Source of the DNA: an uncultured Collinsella sp.
GTDB lineage: Bacteria; Actinomycetota; Coriobacteriia; Coriobacteriales; Coriobacteriaceae
Reading direction: 5' to 3'
DNA length: 38,990 nucleotides
NCBI GenBank assembly: GCA_949287065.1
Contig: CASEEV010000004.1
Coordinates: 1-38,990 of the forward strand
Shown: positions 10,037 to 17,371 of the stretch, one piece after another
Layout of the letters: the number at the start of each line of letters is the position of its first letter
Numbering within the stretch: position 1 is the stretch's first letter
Program-made: the position numbers and the translations under genes
The notes under the pieces: model-generated
Seen by the model: the letters and a program-made list of their open reading frames with translations, nothing else
Database searches by the model: none
What the model was told of the DNA's origin: nothing

Positions 10037-10816
10037 CTACGCGCCTGCCGAGGCGAGCAAGGCGTCGACGTCGTAGTCGGTTATGTCGGCGCGCACGCAG
10101 GCAAGCGCCCTGCCGGCGCCAAAGGTCACGCCAAAGGCGGCAAGCGCGTCGGTGGGCTCCTGGCGCCACGACACGCAGGCGCCCTCGCGCGCCACGCCGT
10201 CAAAGCCGGCGGCAAACAGGCGGTCGGCGAGCTCTATGGCCATGGCCTGGTTTCCGTACTGCCCGTACTCGGTCGAGAAGGACCGAGCGCCTGCGCCCGT
10301 CGAGCCGGCGCGCATAGGGTCGTCGGCGGCCCACAGATCTTTGACGGGAATGTGGTAGGCGTCGCGCAGATAGGCGGCAACCGCGCGGGCAACCGGAGCA
10401 ACCGAGGCCTCGAGCGCAGCCGAGAGCCAGCTCCCGCCGCCGCGCGTCATAAGCTCGCCCACCTGCACGCAGAACGTGCGGCACGAGCGCAGGGTCTGGG
10501 CGGGAAGCACACAGGCAAACAGGTCGGCAAAGCTCAGCTCGCTCGCGCTGCGGTACCCGGGAAAGAGGTCGGCGGCGTCCAGGTCAAACTCAAACGAGGT
10601 GCCCGGCGCGGAGGCGGTTCCATCGACCGCGGCAACCAGCGCGGCACCCTCGCAATGCACGAGCGCCTCGACCGCATCGGCGTTGAGAGCATCTATGCCC
10701 ACCACGGCCACCTCGCCGCCAAAATCGTACCGCTGGCGCAGGTACGTCTCTACGGAGCGGCCAAAACCGTCGTCTGAAAGACGAGGATTTCCCACACAGA
10801 CAACGGCGTATTTCAT
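10037..10816 (-). CDS. Hydrogenase maturation protease-like (M52 fold) protein
   Basis: This 259-residue protein begins MKYAVVCVGNPRLSDDGFG, which matches the N-terminal GN-x4-DDG-x-G signature of hydrogenase maturation proteases. The metal-ligand aspartate of that family would be Asp16. The first ~160 residues are compatible with the M52 fold, with a predicted VDG strand and PAQTL-type loop. The last ~100 residues are an extension I do not recognise. Typical family members are about 150-170 residues, so this one is long. No hydrogenase genes are in the window, so an alternative cofactor- or redox-related function is possible. The ATG at 10816 is chosen over one at 10954 because AAGGAG lies six bases upstream. 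It is downstream of the 10954-12069 gene in the same direction. Confidence 0.55.
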   Translation of the reverse strand: MKYAVVCVGNPRLSDDGFGRSVETYLRQRYDFGGEVAVVGIDALNADAVEALVHCEGAALVAAVDGTASAPGTSFEFDLDAADLFPGYRSASELSFADLFACVLPAQTLRSCRTFCVQVGELMTRGGGSWLSAALEASVAPVARAVAAYLRDAYHIPVKDLWAADDPMRAGSTGAGARSFSTEYGQYGNQAMAIELADRLFAAGFDGVAREGACVSWRQEPTDALAAFGVTFGAGRALACVRADITDYDVDALLASAGA

Positions 10817-10953
10817 AGCCAACTCCTTTGCATTGGGCATCCAAGAAATTGTACCATGCGCCCGTGGCGGGCCCTGCCTCAGCCGGCGTACTTCTCGGGT
10901 CGGTAGCTGGTAATTTGCCGAAATGCGGCAAACGGCGCAGATGGGACCTCGCA

Positions 10954-12069
10954 TCAGAACAGATTGCCCAGATCGGCCAGGAACGACCCCATATGGGCGT
11001 AGCCGTTGCGCAGCAGCTCACCCAGCTCCTGCGGCGAGGCGCCGTTCATAACGCAGGTGAGCGCGTAGGCCGTCACAAACACCGCAAACAGCGCGCACGG
11101 CACAAGAACCACCGTGAGCACCACGCGCAGGGCTCCCATGCGGCGAGCGTGGCGCGTGCGCGCCGCATCGTAGGCGCGCTCGGCCTCGTAGGCCCGCGTA
11201 GTCGGCGTTGCCAGATGCGCGGCGGCACCGCCCAGAGAAGCCTGCATGCCGGCAACGCGCCCTCCCTCGTGGCTGGACATCTGTGCCACAGGCCCAAACG
11301 CACCCGAGGTCGACGCCCGTGCTGCCGATGGAGCCGTGTTAGGCGTAGCGGCGCCGAACACGTGCTCTTCTCCCCTCATGGATGCGCCCAGCTCCTCTGC
11401 CGGGAAGACACGAACCGACGAGCCCGAGGTTGCCACCCGAGGCGGTGCCGAGGCCTCGGCGGCTACCGCGCCCATTGAACGCGAGAGGGCGGCGTCGAGC
11501 GCGTCGCGGTCAAGCACGGTGGTTTGCGCAGCGCTGCCGAAGGGAGACGATTGAGAAGAGCTTTGCGGCGCCGAGGCCTGCGCGCTACGCGGGCGTGGCG
11601 CCGCGGGGGCGCGACGGGCACTGAGCACGCCGTTGCTCATTGGCGCGCTGCTGCCGTAGAGCTCCTCCCACGCGGCCTCCGAAGCGGCATCGGCAACCTC
11701 GTCGGCGCTGCGGGCCTCGTCGATTAAGCCCGAGATGTCAAACTTCGAGATCGGCTCGAGGCGCGGCTGAGGCGCCCGGACCGTGCCGGAAGCTTCCTGG
11801 CGCAGCGAGGGCGCTGGCGAGGCCCCGTCCGCCGAGGCCGATCGGCGAGAAGCACCGCCGCCCAGGGATCCCGAACTGTCGAACTGCTCAGCCGGCAGCC
11901 GCGACTCCCGCCCCACAGCCGGAATGCGCTGGCCCATAACGCGCGATGCCAGACTCGCCGCATGGGCAGCCTCGGCGGCACGCTCCGCCTTGAGCTGATT
12001 GATCTGTCGTTTTTGCTCGCGCGCCAGGCGCTTCGCGACTTCTTGGGACGTTTCGATAAACAGGTCCAT
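10954..12069 (-). CDS. Ser/Ala-rich single-pass membrane protein, function unknown
   Basis: This 371-residue protein is not recognised. The N-terminal ~40 residues (MDLFIETSQEVAKRLAREQKR) are predicted helical and charged. Residues ~45-300 are low-complexity, rich in Ser, Ala, Pro and Arg, and probably disordered. One strong transmembrane segment lies near 313-340 (VVLTVVLVPCALFAVFV), followed by a ~30-residue tail ending in GSFLADLGNLF. No signal peptide is seen, so the long region is likely cytoplasmic with a C-terminal anchor. The ATG at 12069 has GAAGGA upstream; an ATG at 12132 is less likely. It is followed after 137 bases by the M52-like gene in the same direction. Confidence 0.7.
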   Translation of the reverse strand: MDLFIETSQEVAKRLAREQKRQINQLKAERAAEAAHAASLASRVMGQRIPAVGRESRLPAEQFDSSGSLGGGASRRSASADGASPAPSLRQEASGTVRAPQPRLEPISKFDISGLIDEARSADEVADAASEAAWEELYGSSAPMSNGVLSARRAPAAPRPRSAQASAPQSSSQSSPFGSAAQTTVLDRDALDAALSRSMGAVAAEASAPPRVATSGSSVRVFPAEELGASMRGEEHVFGAATPNTAPSAARASTSGAFGPVAQMSSHEGGRVAGMQASLGGAAAHLATPTTRAYEAERAYDAARTRHARRMGALRVVLTVVLVPCALFAVFVTAYALTCVMNGASPQELGELLRNGYAHMGSFLADLGNLF

Positions 12070-12302
12070 GAGGTCCGTCCTTCTCGGACGGAGCGCACGG
12101 AAGGGGTCCTTTAACCTTGCGCCCGCCAGCATGCGCCGTCAAGCGCTTCTCGCCCGAGCGCCCCACTCAGCCGGTAAAAGGCACCCCCTCCCCCTACGTC
12201 GCGGCGCCTCCCACGCACAACACCGCCGCTAAGGCCCCACAAGCAGACCCTGCAGTAGAGCACCCTGCCAAAATGCATCTCGCCACGCACCAGAAGAACC
12301 GT

Positions 12303-12308
12303 TACAAT
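12303..12308 (+). promoter_or_regulatory. Candidate -10 box for tRNA-Lys
   Basis: TACAAT lies 12 bases before the mature 5' end of the tRNA. No good -35 hexamer is evident. Confidence 0.4.
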
Positions 12309-12320
12309 ACATGAATGCAA

Positions 12321-12393
12321 GGGCCGTTAGCTCAGCTGGCAGAGCAGGGGACTTTTAATCCCAAGGTCTAGGGTTCGAACCCCTAACGGCCCA
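12321..12393 (+). tRNA. tRNA-Lys (anticodon UUU)
   Basis: The cloverleaf can be folded by eye. The acceptor stem is GGGCCGT/ACGGCCC, and the D-arm is GCTC...GAGC. The anticodon loop CTTTTAA has TTT at 12354-12356, and the T-arm is TAGGG-TTCGAAC-CCCTA. The discriminator is A12393. CCA is not encoded; the next bases are CCC. A strong intrinsic terminator follows. Confidence 0.95.
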
Positions 12394-12561
12394 CCCATCG
12401 TTGATAAACCTCGCTACCGGCGAGGTTTTTTCGTATTCGGCGCCCATCCATGGGTTCGAACCCGCTAGGGCGCGAGCGTAAAGCGGATGCGGAGCATCCG
12501 TAGCGAGCGCGCGAGCGGCCGCGGGCGCCGCCAGGCGCACGCCGAACCCCTAACGGCCCAC
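12376..12561 (+). repeat. Direct repeat of the tRNA-Lys 3' end
   Basis: The 19 bases CGAACCCCTAACGGCCCAC inside tRNA-Lys (12376-12394) recur exactly at 12543-12561. Weaker similarity continues downstream of both copies: GATAAACCTC after the first and GATAAATCCTC after the second. Between them lies a further T-arm-like piece, GGGTTCGAACCC (12452-12463). The second copy has no acceptor 5' half, D-arm or anticodon arm, so it is a fragment. This looks like an attachment-site duplication or the remains of a tandem tRNA. Confidence 0.75.
12407..12431 (+). terminator. Intrinsic terminator of tRNA-Lys
   Basis: An eight-pair stem, AACCTCGC / GCGAGGTT, with a five-base loop is followed by a run of T to 12431. 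Confidence 0.85.
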
Positions 12562-13058
12562 TTCATTGCGATAAATCCTCTCAGCACACCACCCCCTCCT
12601 CCAACATCGCGCACATCGTCCCGCGTTGGGAGAAAAACAGCATTCTGAGAACCGAATTCTTGATTTCTGTGCGCAACGTCTCGGCTCGGGAGAGTTTGGC
12701 GGTTCGAGGCAGAAGCGGCACCCGACGTTTCCGCAGGTAGATCGCGTGGTTCTTCTCGTCCGCTCTCCCAAGGCGTGATCTTGCGCCAGCTCTTCTCTCC
12801 CAAGGCGAGACGATGTGCCGCGAAGGCCCGTTTTTTCAAGCTCAAAAGTGCGATTCTCTCCCAAGCAAGGACGATGTGCGCCGGGTATCTCTGGGCGGAC
12901 CAGCAAGCAGCCGCCTGCCTCTCTCCCAAGGCGGGACGATGCGGCGGCGGCGCTCGCGGATCAACCGTACAAAGAAGGAGCGCCCCGCGGGAGAGGCGCC
13001 CCGAAAAAACTTTCCCCACGGTCAGCCCCCCGCGCGAGGCACTAACGGCGGCAAACCG
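12562..13058. repeat. Non-coding region with six copies of a ~27-bp dispersed repeat
   Basis: The consensus is about GCGCACATCGTCCCGCCTTGGGAGAGAAT. Two copies read in plus orientation (12610-12636 and a degenerate one at 12671-12697). Four read in the opposite orientation, their CTCTCCCAAG ends starting at 12763, 12795, 12856 and 12921. Spacings are 61, 32, 61 and 65 bases. Open frames through the region shift frame between repeat copies and show no credible protein. A stem near 12977-13001 could terminate the aminopeptidase transcript. Confidence 0.65.
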
Positions 13059-14345
13059 TTATTGCTGCTCCCAGGCCCACTGACCGGCAACGAAGACCGG
13101 CACCTCGGTGCCGTCGGCCTTGATGCCCGTTACGCACAGGTCGTCGGTGCCGATCATGAAGTCCACGTGCGTGTGCGACTGGTTGACGCCCACGGCCAGC
13201 AGCTCGTCGGCCTCCATGTCGTACCCGCCCTCGTAGCACTCCGGGAACCCCATGCCCAGCGCCAGATGGCAGCTCGCGTTCTCGTCGTAGAGGGTGTCGT
13301 AGAACAGAAGCCCGCTCTCGCGGATCGGCGTGTTTTTGGAGATCAGCGCCACCTCGCCAAGCCGGCGCGCGCCTTCGTCGATGGCAAGGATCTGATCGAG
13401 CGCGTCCTTGCCCTGGGCGGCGTCCCACTCAACCGCCACCCCGTGCTCAAAGCGGATCCAGAACCCCGAGATCTTGGTGCCGTGGTGCACCAGCGGCAGC
13501 GCAGCATGCACCACGCCCTCGACGCGATGAAAATCCGGCGAGGTAAAGACCTCCTCGGTCGGGATGTTCGGAAAGAACGCGCGCCCCTCGGGCGTCTCGG
13601 TCTTGCCGCCGTCCCATACGTGCTTCCTGGTAAGCCCCACCACAAGGTCCGTGCCGTTGGCCGCCGTATAGCGCAGCCGATCAAAATGCGCCTCGTTGAG
13701 CATGCGCAGGTTCTTCTCAAAGGTGGCGTTGTGCAGCTCCCAGTCAGCACACGGGTCGTCACCCAGCGCGCGCGACGCGTCGAGAATCGCCTGCCAGAGC
13801 CGGTAGCACGCCGCCTCGTCGGAAAGCCCCGGAAACACCGTGCGCGCCCACGCCGCAACCGGCGCGCCGGCTATGCACCACGGGTTGATGTTGAAGTCGA
13901 GCCCATGGCGAAACACGCGGCACTGGCTGTTGCGCGCCGTAGCCGCGGCCATGGGCTTGGCCGGGTCGATCCCCTTGAGCGCCTCGGGGTCTGCGCCCTC
14001 GACAAACACAAAGCACGCGCCCCGCTCCGCCAGCGAGTCGTACATGAGCCGCTGCCAGCTCGGCGTCTCGCGGAACCACTCGACCGGTACGTTCTCGTAG
14101 GTGGCGCGCGTAACCTCGTCGTCGCTCCAGATCATCGTCACGTGGCCGGCGCCGGCAGCGTAGGCTTTACGCACCAGCAGGCGTGCAAAGGGCGCCGTCT
14201 CGACCGGCGCGCTCACCACAACTTCCTGCCCGGGCTGCACCGCCACGCCTTTGCGCACGATAAGCTCGGCATAGCGCTCGATGCTCGGCTGCAGCGCGCG
14301 CGTGCCGGCAACCACTTCCTCGTGGGTCAGATCGGATCGAAACAC
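13059..14345 (-). CDS. M29-family aminopeptidase
   Basis: This 428-residue protein belongs to the thermophilic-metalloprotease M29 family (AmpS/PepS/aminopeptidase T), cytosolic exopeptidases with a dinuclear metal centre. The hallmark NIPTEEVFTSPD is present near the middle, as are the downstream FEHG and the C-terminal cluster SHTHVDFMIGT. The length fits the family's ~410 residues. The start is assigned to GTG at 14345 (VFRSDLTHEEV), because GGAGG lies four bases upstream. ATGs at 14366 and 14447 would overlap that Shine-Dalgarno or extend into the preceding terminator. It appears monocistronic, after the terminator at 14381-14415. Confidence 0.93.
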   Translation of the reverse strand: MFRSDLTHEEVVAGTRALQPSIERYAELIVRKGVAVQPGQEVVVSAPVETAPFARLLVRKAYAAGAGHVTMIWSDDEVTRATYENVPVEWFRETPSWQRLMYDSLAERGACFVFVEGADPEALKGIDPAKPMAAATARNSQCRVFRHGLDFNINPWCIAGAPVAAWARTVFPGLSDEAACYRLWQAILDASRALGDDPCADWELHNATFEKNLRMLNEAHFDRLRYTAANGTDLVVGLTRKHVWDGGKTETPEGRAFFPNIPTEEVFTSPDFHRVEGVVHAALPLVHHGTKISGFWIRFEHGVAVEWDAAQGKDALDQILAIDEGARRLGEVALISKNTPIRESGLLFYDTLYDENASCHLALGMGFPECYEGGYDMEADELLAVGVNQSHTHVDFMIGTDDLCVTGIKADGTEVPVFVAGQWAWEQQ

Positions 14346-14380
14346 AGGTCCTCCAGGGTATCGCATACACAAATATGGAC

Positions 14381-14415
14381 AAAACGGCCCGACCGCGGCA
14401 AGCGATCGGGCCGTT
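14381..14415 (-). terminator. Intrinsic terminator of the 14466-15713 gene
   Basis: A ten-pair perfect stem, AACGGCCCGA / TCGGGCCGTT (14383-14392 / 14406-14415), is followed on the minus strand by TTTTGTCC. Two smaller perfect hairpins precede it, at 14415-14436 and 14440-14456. Confidence 0.75.
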
Positions 14416-14465
14416 GGCAGACGCAGCAACTGCCAGGTACCGGGCAAAGCGCCCGGAACGTAAGC

Positions 14466-15713
14466 TTACGCGGTGACGTGAGCCACAGCGCCCTTGAAGT
14501 CGCTCGCGATCCAGCCGAGGTCAACGACCTTGGCCGTGGCGTCAAAGCGCACAAGTCCGTCGTTCGTCACGCGGCCGAGCGCCAAAAACGGCACGCCCGA
14601 GGCGCGCAGTTGGTCGATAAGCTCGCCCTCGCGGTCGATGGCGGCAGTTGCGATGATGCGCAGCGGGCTCTTCTCGGAGTCGCCCACCACGGAGGGCACC
14701 GCGGCGTAGTCGCAGTCAACGGCGAGGAACGCACCCTTGCCGCTCGCACCGCTGCACTCGAGAAGCGCGGTGGCAAGCGAGCCGGGGCACGCATGGGCCG
14801 AGCGCACCGTGCCGGCGTCGAGCGCCGCGCGGGCGGCGGCGTCGATGGCAACGTTGCCCTCGTAGGTGACCTCGGCGGTGAGCAGCGGCTGGCCGATAAG
14901 CACGATCAGGTCATCGGCGTCAAGGTAGCCCATCGGGGCGTCGTGGTAGCCGTCGATCTCGGCGATCGCAGGCTTGGGCGCGGGCTTCTTGGCCGAAGCT
15001 TTCTTGGCAGTAGCCTTCTTGGCGGGAGCCTTCTTGGCAGCCGGCTTCTTCTCGACGGGAGCCTCGGCAGCCTCGGCCTTGGCCGGCTCCTCGGCGGGAG
15101 CCTCTGCCTTGGCGGCAGCTGCGGCGGTCTTCTTGGCAGCCGTCTTCTTAGCCGGGGCCTTCTTGGCCGCGGGCTTCTTAGCGGCCGGCTTGGCCTCCAC
15201 CTGGGAAGCCTCCTCCGCAGCCGCGGGCTTCTCGGCCTCTGCGACCTTCTCGGCCGCGGCGGGCTTCTCCTCGGCCTTGGCGGCAGCCTTCTTGGCCGGC
15301 ACCTTGGCAGCGGTCTTCTTGGCAGCAGGAGCCTTCTTGGCCGGAGCCTTCTTGGCTGCAGGCTTGGCCTCTGCCTTTGCGGGCTCCTCCACTGCCTCAG
15401 CGGGCTTGGCTGCCTCGGCGGCAGGAGCGGCGGCCTTCTTGGAAGTCTTGGCGGCCGCGGTCTTAGCCGTCGTGCTCTTGGCGGCCGCGGTCTTAGCAGC
15501 GGTCTTGGTCGTTGCAGCCTTCTTGGCGGCCGGCTTCTTGGCGGCCGGCTTGGCCGCCTCCTCCGCAGCCGCGGCGGGCTCCTCTACGGGCTTCTCCTCT
15601 GCTTTGGCGGCAGCCTTGGTTGCCGCGGCGGTCTTCTTCTCGGCCGCAGCAGTGCTCTTGGCGGCGGCCGACGCCCTCTTGGCAGATGTCGACGCAGTCT
15701 TCCTGGTGGCCAT
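14466..15713 (-). CDS. Histone-H1-like Ala/Lys-rich tail fused to a PurL C-terminal-like domain
   Basis: This is a 415-residue two-part protein. Residues ~1-245 are almost only Ala, Lys, Pro, Glu and Thr, with tandem PAAKKAPAKKA units like histone H1 or bacterial Hc1/HupB tails. They alternate with acidic EEPAKAEA blocks. Residues ~250-415 form a globular domain. The order YLDADDLIVLIG, VRSAHACPGSLATALLE, GVPFLALGRVTNDG resembles the last domain of FGAM synthase PurL (DxxDxVxLLG, VRSAHDxSxGGLAVALAE, GxPxxxIGxVT). The PurL Asp and double Gly of that loop are missing, so catalysis is unlikely. It shares direction with purC two genes upstream. The ATG at 15713 is preferred over an in-frame TTG at 15719 because GAAGGGA is eight bases away. 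Nucleoid or RNA binding by the tail is inference. Confidence 0.75.
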   Translation of the reverse strand: MATRKTASTSAKRASAAAKSTAAAEKKTAAATKAAAKAEEKPVEEPAAAAEEAAKPAAKKPAAKKAATTKTAAKTAAAKSTTAKTAAAKTSKKAAAPAAEAAKPAEAVEEPAKAEAKPAAKKAPAKKAPAAKKTAAKVPAKKAAAKAEEKPAAAEKVAEAEKPAAAEEASQVEAKPAAKKPAAKKAPAKKTAAKKTAAAAAKAEAPAEEPAKAEAAEAPVEKKPAAKKAPAKKATAKKASAKKPAPKPAIAEIDGYHDAPMGYLDADDLIVLIGQPLLTAEVTYEGNVAIDAAARAALDAGTVRSAHACPGSLATALLECSGASGKGAFLAVDCDYAAVPSVVGDSEKSPLRIIATAAIDREGELIDQLRASGVPFLALGRVTNDGLVRFDATAKVVDLGWIASDFKGAVAHVTA

Positions 15714-15825
15714 GCTCAACGTCCCTTCTCGCGCGTGCCACGTGAGCGGACGGCGGTCCTCTCCTGCTGCCCGCTCGTATTAGCAGGTCCCCGTGGGACC
15801 CCAGCGCTAAGCCCGCAAAGGGGCC

Positions 15826-16440
15826 TTAGGCGCTCTTCTTCTTTTTCTTCGTCCGAGCCTTCTCGTCGCGCTCGGCACGCTCGCGAGCAGCGCGCTCGAG
15901 AACCGCGTCGAGCTTGTTCTCAGACATGCCTTCCACCGTGGCGCGCACCTCGTTGCGCACCGGGCGAATACGGATGAAGTCGTACCCCACCGCCACGAAC
16001 AGCAGGGCATAGGCGCAGACGAGCACCACAAAGCCGCCGGTCACGAGCTCGGGATGCGTCTCGGAGATGTTAAGCACAAAGAACAGAACGAGCGACACGA
16101 ACGCAAGCACACCGGCGATGCCGAGCAGCGTCCACCACGTGCGGCGGCGCTGCTTGTACACCGGCTGCTCCTTGAGGAGAAACTCGGTGGCGCTGTACAC
16201 CCGGTCCTCAAAGCGGCGCTCCTCGGCGCGGCGGGCGCGCTTCTCCTCCTTGGACAGGCCCGCAAGCGACTCGCCGCGCTCGCGCTGGGCGCGACGGGCC
16301 TTGGACTTGGCGGGAACCACGCGCACCGAGCCTGCCGCGGCGCGGGCGGGCTTAGCGCTGGAAGCCGACTTGCGCGCCATGCCCGACGTGCGCTCGCGCT
16401 CGGGCTGGTTGCGCTTGTTCATAGGACTACGCTGACTCAC
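15826..16440 (-). CDS. Small membrane protein with basic N- and C-terminal tails, unknown function
   Basis: This 204-residue protein is not recognised. Residues 1-100 are very basic with Ala/Ser-rich stretches. Two transmembrane segments follow, near 105-128 and 135-155. The last ~45 residues are charged and helical, ending in KKKKKSA. Both tails are probably cytoplasmic. The start is GTG at 16440, directly abutting the purC stop codon (TAA then GTG), with AAGGAG inside the end of purC. This points to translational coupling to purC. An ATG at 16422 lacks a Shine-Dalgarno. The architecture resembles the 3720-4328 protein, but I see no sequence similarity that would make them homologues. Confidence 0.75.
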   Translation of the reverse strand: MSQRSPMNKRNQPERERTSGMARKSASSAKPARAAAGSVRVVPAKSKARRAQRERGESLAGLSKEEKRARRAEERRFEDRVYSATEFLLKEQPVYKQRRRTWWTLLGIAGVLAFVSLVLFFVLNISETHPELVTGGFVVLVCAYALLFVAVGYDFIRIRPVRNEVRATVEGMSENKLDAVLERAARERAERDEKARTKKKKKSA

Positions 16441-17328
16441 TTACAGCTGCTCCTTCATGGACTCGAACGTCTTGGCGGTGATGATCTCGTACGCCTCGCG
16501 GTAACGGTTGGCCGTGCCCTCGATGACCTCGGCGGGCAGGTGCGGCGGCTCGCCGGTCATATCCCAGTTGGCCTTGAGCCAGTCGCGCACGTACTGCTTG
16601 TCGTAGCTCGGCTGGACCTTGCCCTCCTCGTAAGAGTCGGCAGGCCAGAAGCGGCTCGAGTCGGGCGTGAGGCACTCGTCGATGAGGGTGACCTTGCCGT
16701 CGATGATGCCGAACTCAAACTTGGTATCGGCGATGATGATGCCGCGCGTGGCCGCGTACTCGGCGGCGGCGGTATAGATCTCGAGCGAGAGGTCGCGCAG
16801 CTGGCTGGCGATGTCGGCGCCCACGATGTCGGCGCAGCGCTCGTAGGAGATGTTCTCGTCATGGTCGCCGATGGCGGCCTTGGTGGACGGCGTGAAGAGC
16901 GGCTCGGGCAGCTTGGAGGCCTCGGTCAGGCCGGCAGGCAGGTGGATGCCGCACACGGTGCCGTCCTCGTCGTAGGTCTTCTTGCCGGAGCCGGTGAGAT
17001 AGCCGCGCACGATGCACTCCACCGGAATGGTCTCGGCCTTCTTGACAAGCATCGAACGACCAGCGAGGTAGTTGCGGTAGGGCGCGAACTCCTCGGGGAA
17101 GTCGGCGGGGTCGATCGAGATCAGGTGGTTGGGCACGAGGTCGCGGAAGCGGTCGAACCAGAAGGCCGAGATGCGGTTGAGAACCTCGCCCTTGTAGGGA
17201 ATCTCGTCGGGGAGGATGAAGTCGAACGCAGAAATGCGGTCGGTGACCACCATCAGCAGCGCATCGCCGGCGTCGTAGATGTCGCGGACCTTGCCGTGCG
17301 AATCCGGGCGAATTTCCTGAAGAGACAT
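16441..17328 (-). CDS. purC: Phosphoribosylaminoimidazole-succinocarboxamide synthase (SAICAR synthetase)
   Basis: This 295-residue enzyme of purine biosynthesis joins aspartate to CAIR using ATP. Family motifs are visible: GKVRDIYD near the start, TDRISAFD, the VECIVRGYLTGSG substrate loop, and IADTKFEFG and DECLTPDSSR in the C-terminal half. The length matches the longer type of SAICAR synthetase. The ATG at 17328 (MSLQEIRPDS) is chosen because AAAGGAG precedes it; an ATG at 17382 would overlap the preceding kinase gene. The next gene starts at the base after its stop codon. The other pur genes are not in the window. Confidence 0.97.
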   Translation of the reverse strand: MSLQEIRPDSHGKVRDIYDAGDALLMVVTDRISAFDFILPDEIPYKGEVLNRISAFWFDRFRDLVPNHLISIDPADFPEEFAPYRNYLAGRSMLVKKAETIPVECIVRGYLTGSGKKTYDEDGTVCGIHLPAGLTEASKLPEPLFTPSTKAAIGDHDENISYERCADIVGADIASQLRDLSLEIYTAAAEYAATRGIIIADTKFEFGIIDGKVTLIDECLTPDSSRFWPADSYEEGKVQPSYDKQYVRDWLKANWDMTGEPPHLPAEVIEGTANRYREAYEIITAKTFESMKEQL

Positions 17329-17371
17329 GCTGGTCAGCTCCTTTGAAATCATGTACTGACAGGCGTTGTAA

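Noticed and set aside
10817-10954. N-terminal 46-residue extension of the M52-like protein
   Set aside because: The family motif starts exactly at MKYAVVCVGNP, and AAGGAG precedes the ATG at 10816. The upstream part shows no similarity or start context.
12355-12540. A 61-codon minus-strand frame ending in VRGSNPRPWD
   Set aside because: It overlaps tRNA-Lys; this ending is a well-known artefact of translating a tRNA T-arm.
12543-12561. Second tRNA-Lys gene
   Set aside because: Only the T-arm/acceptor 3' half is present; there is no D-arm, anticodon arm or 5' acceptor strand.
12610-12945. CRISPR array
   Set aside because: Copies differ in orientation, identity and spacing, and no cas genes are present.
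12465-13019. Minus-strand frames with repeated HRxALGE-like motifs
   Set aside because: The apparent protein repeats come from the DNA repeat. Spacings of 61 and 65 bases place copies in different frames, so a repeat protein is not supported.
12813-15977. A 1054-codon open frame on the plus strand
   Set aside because: It runs antisense through the M29 peptidase and the Lys/Ala-rich gene. Its long Gly/Leu/Ser repeats are the reverse of AAG/GCC-rich codons. High-GC DNA readily gives such shadows.
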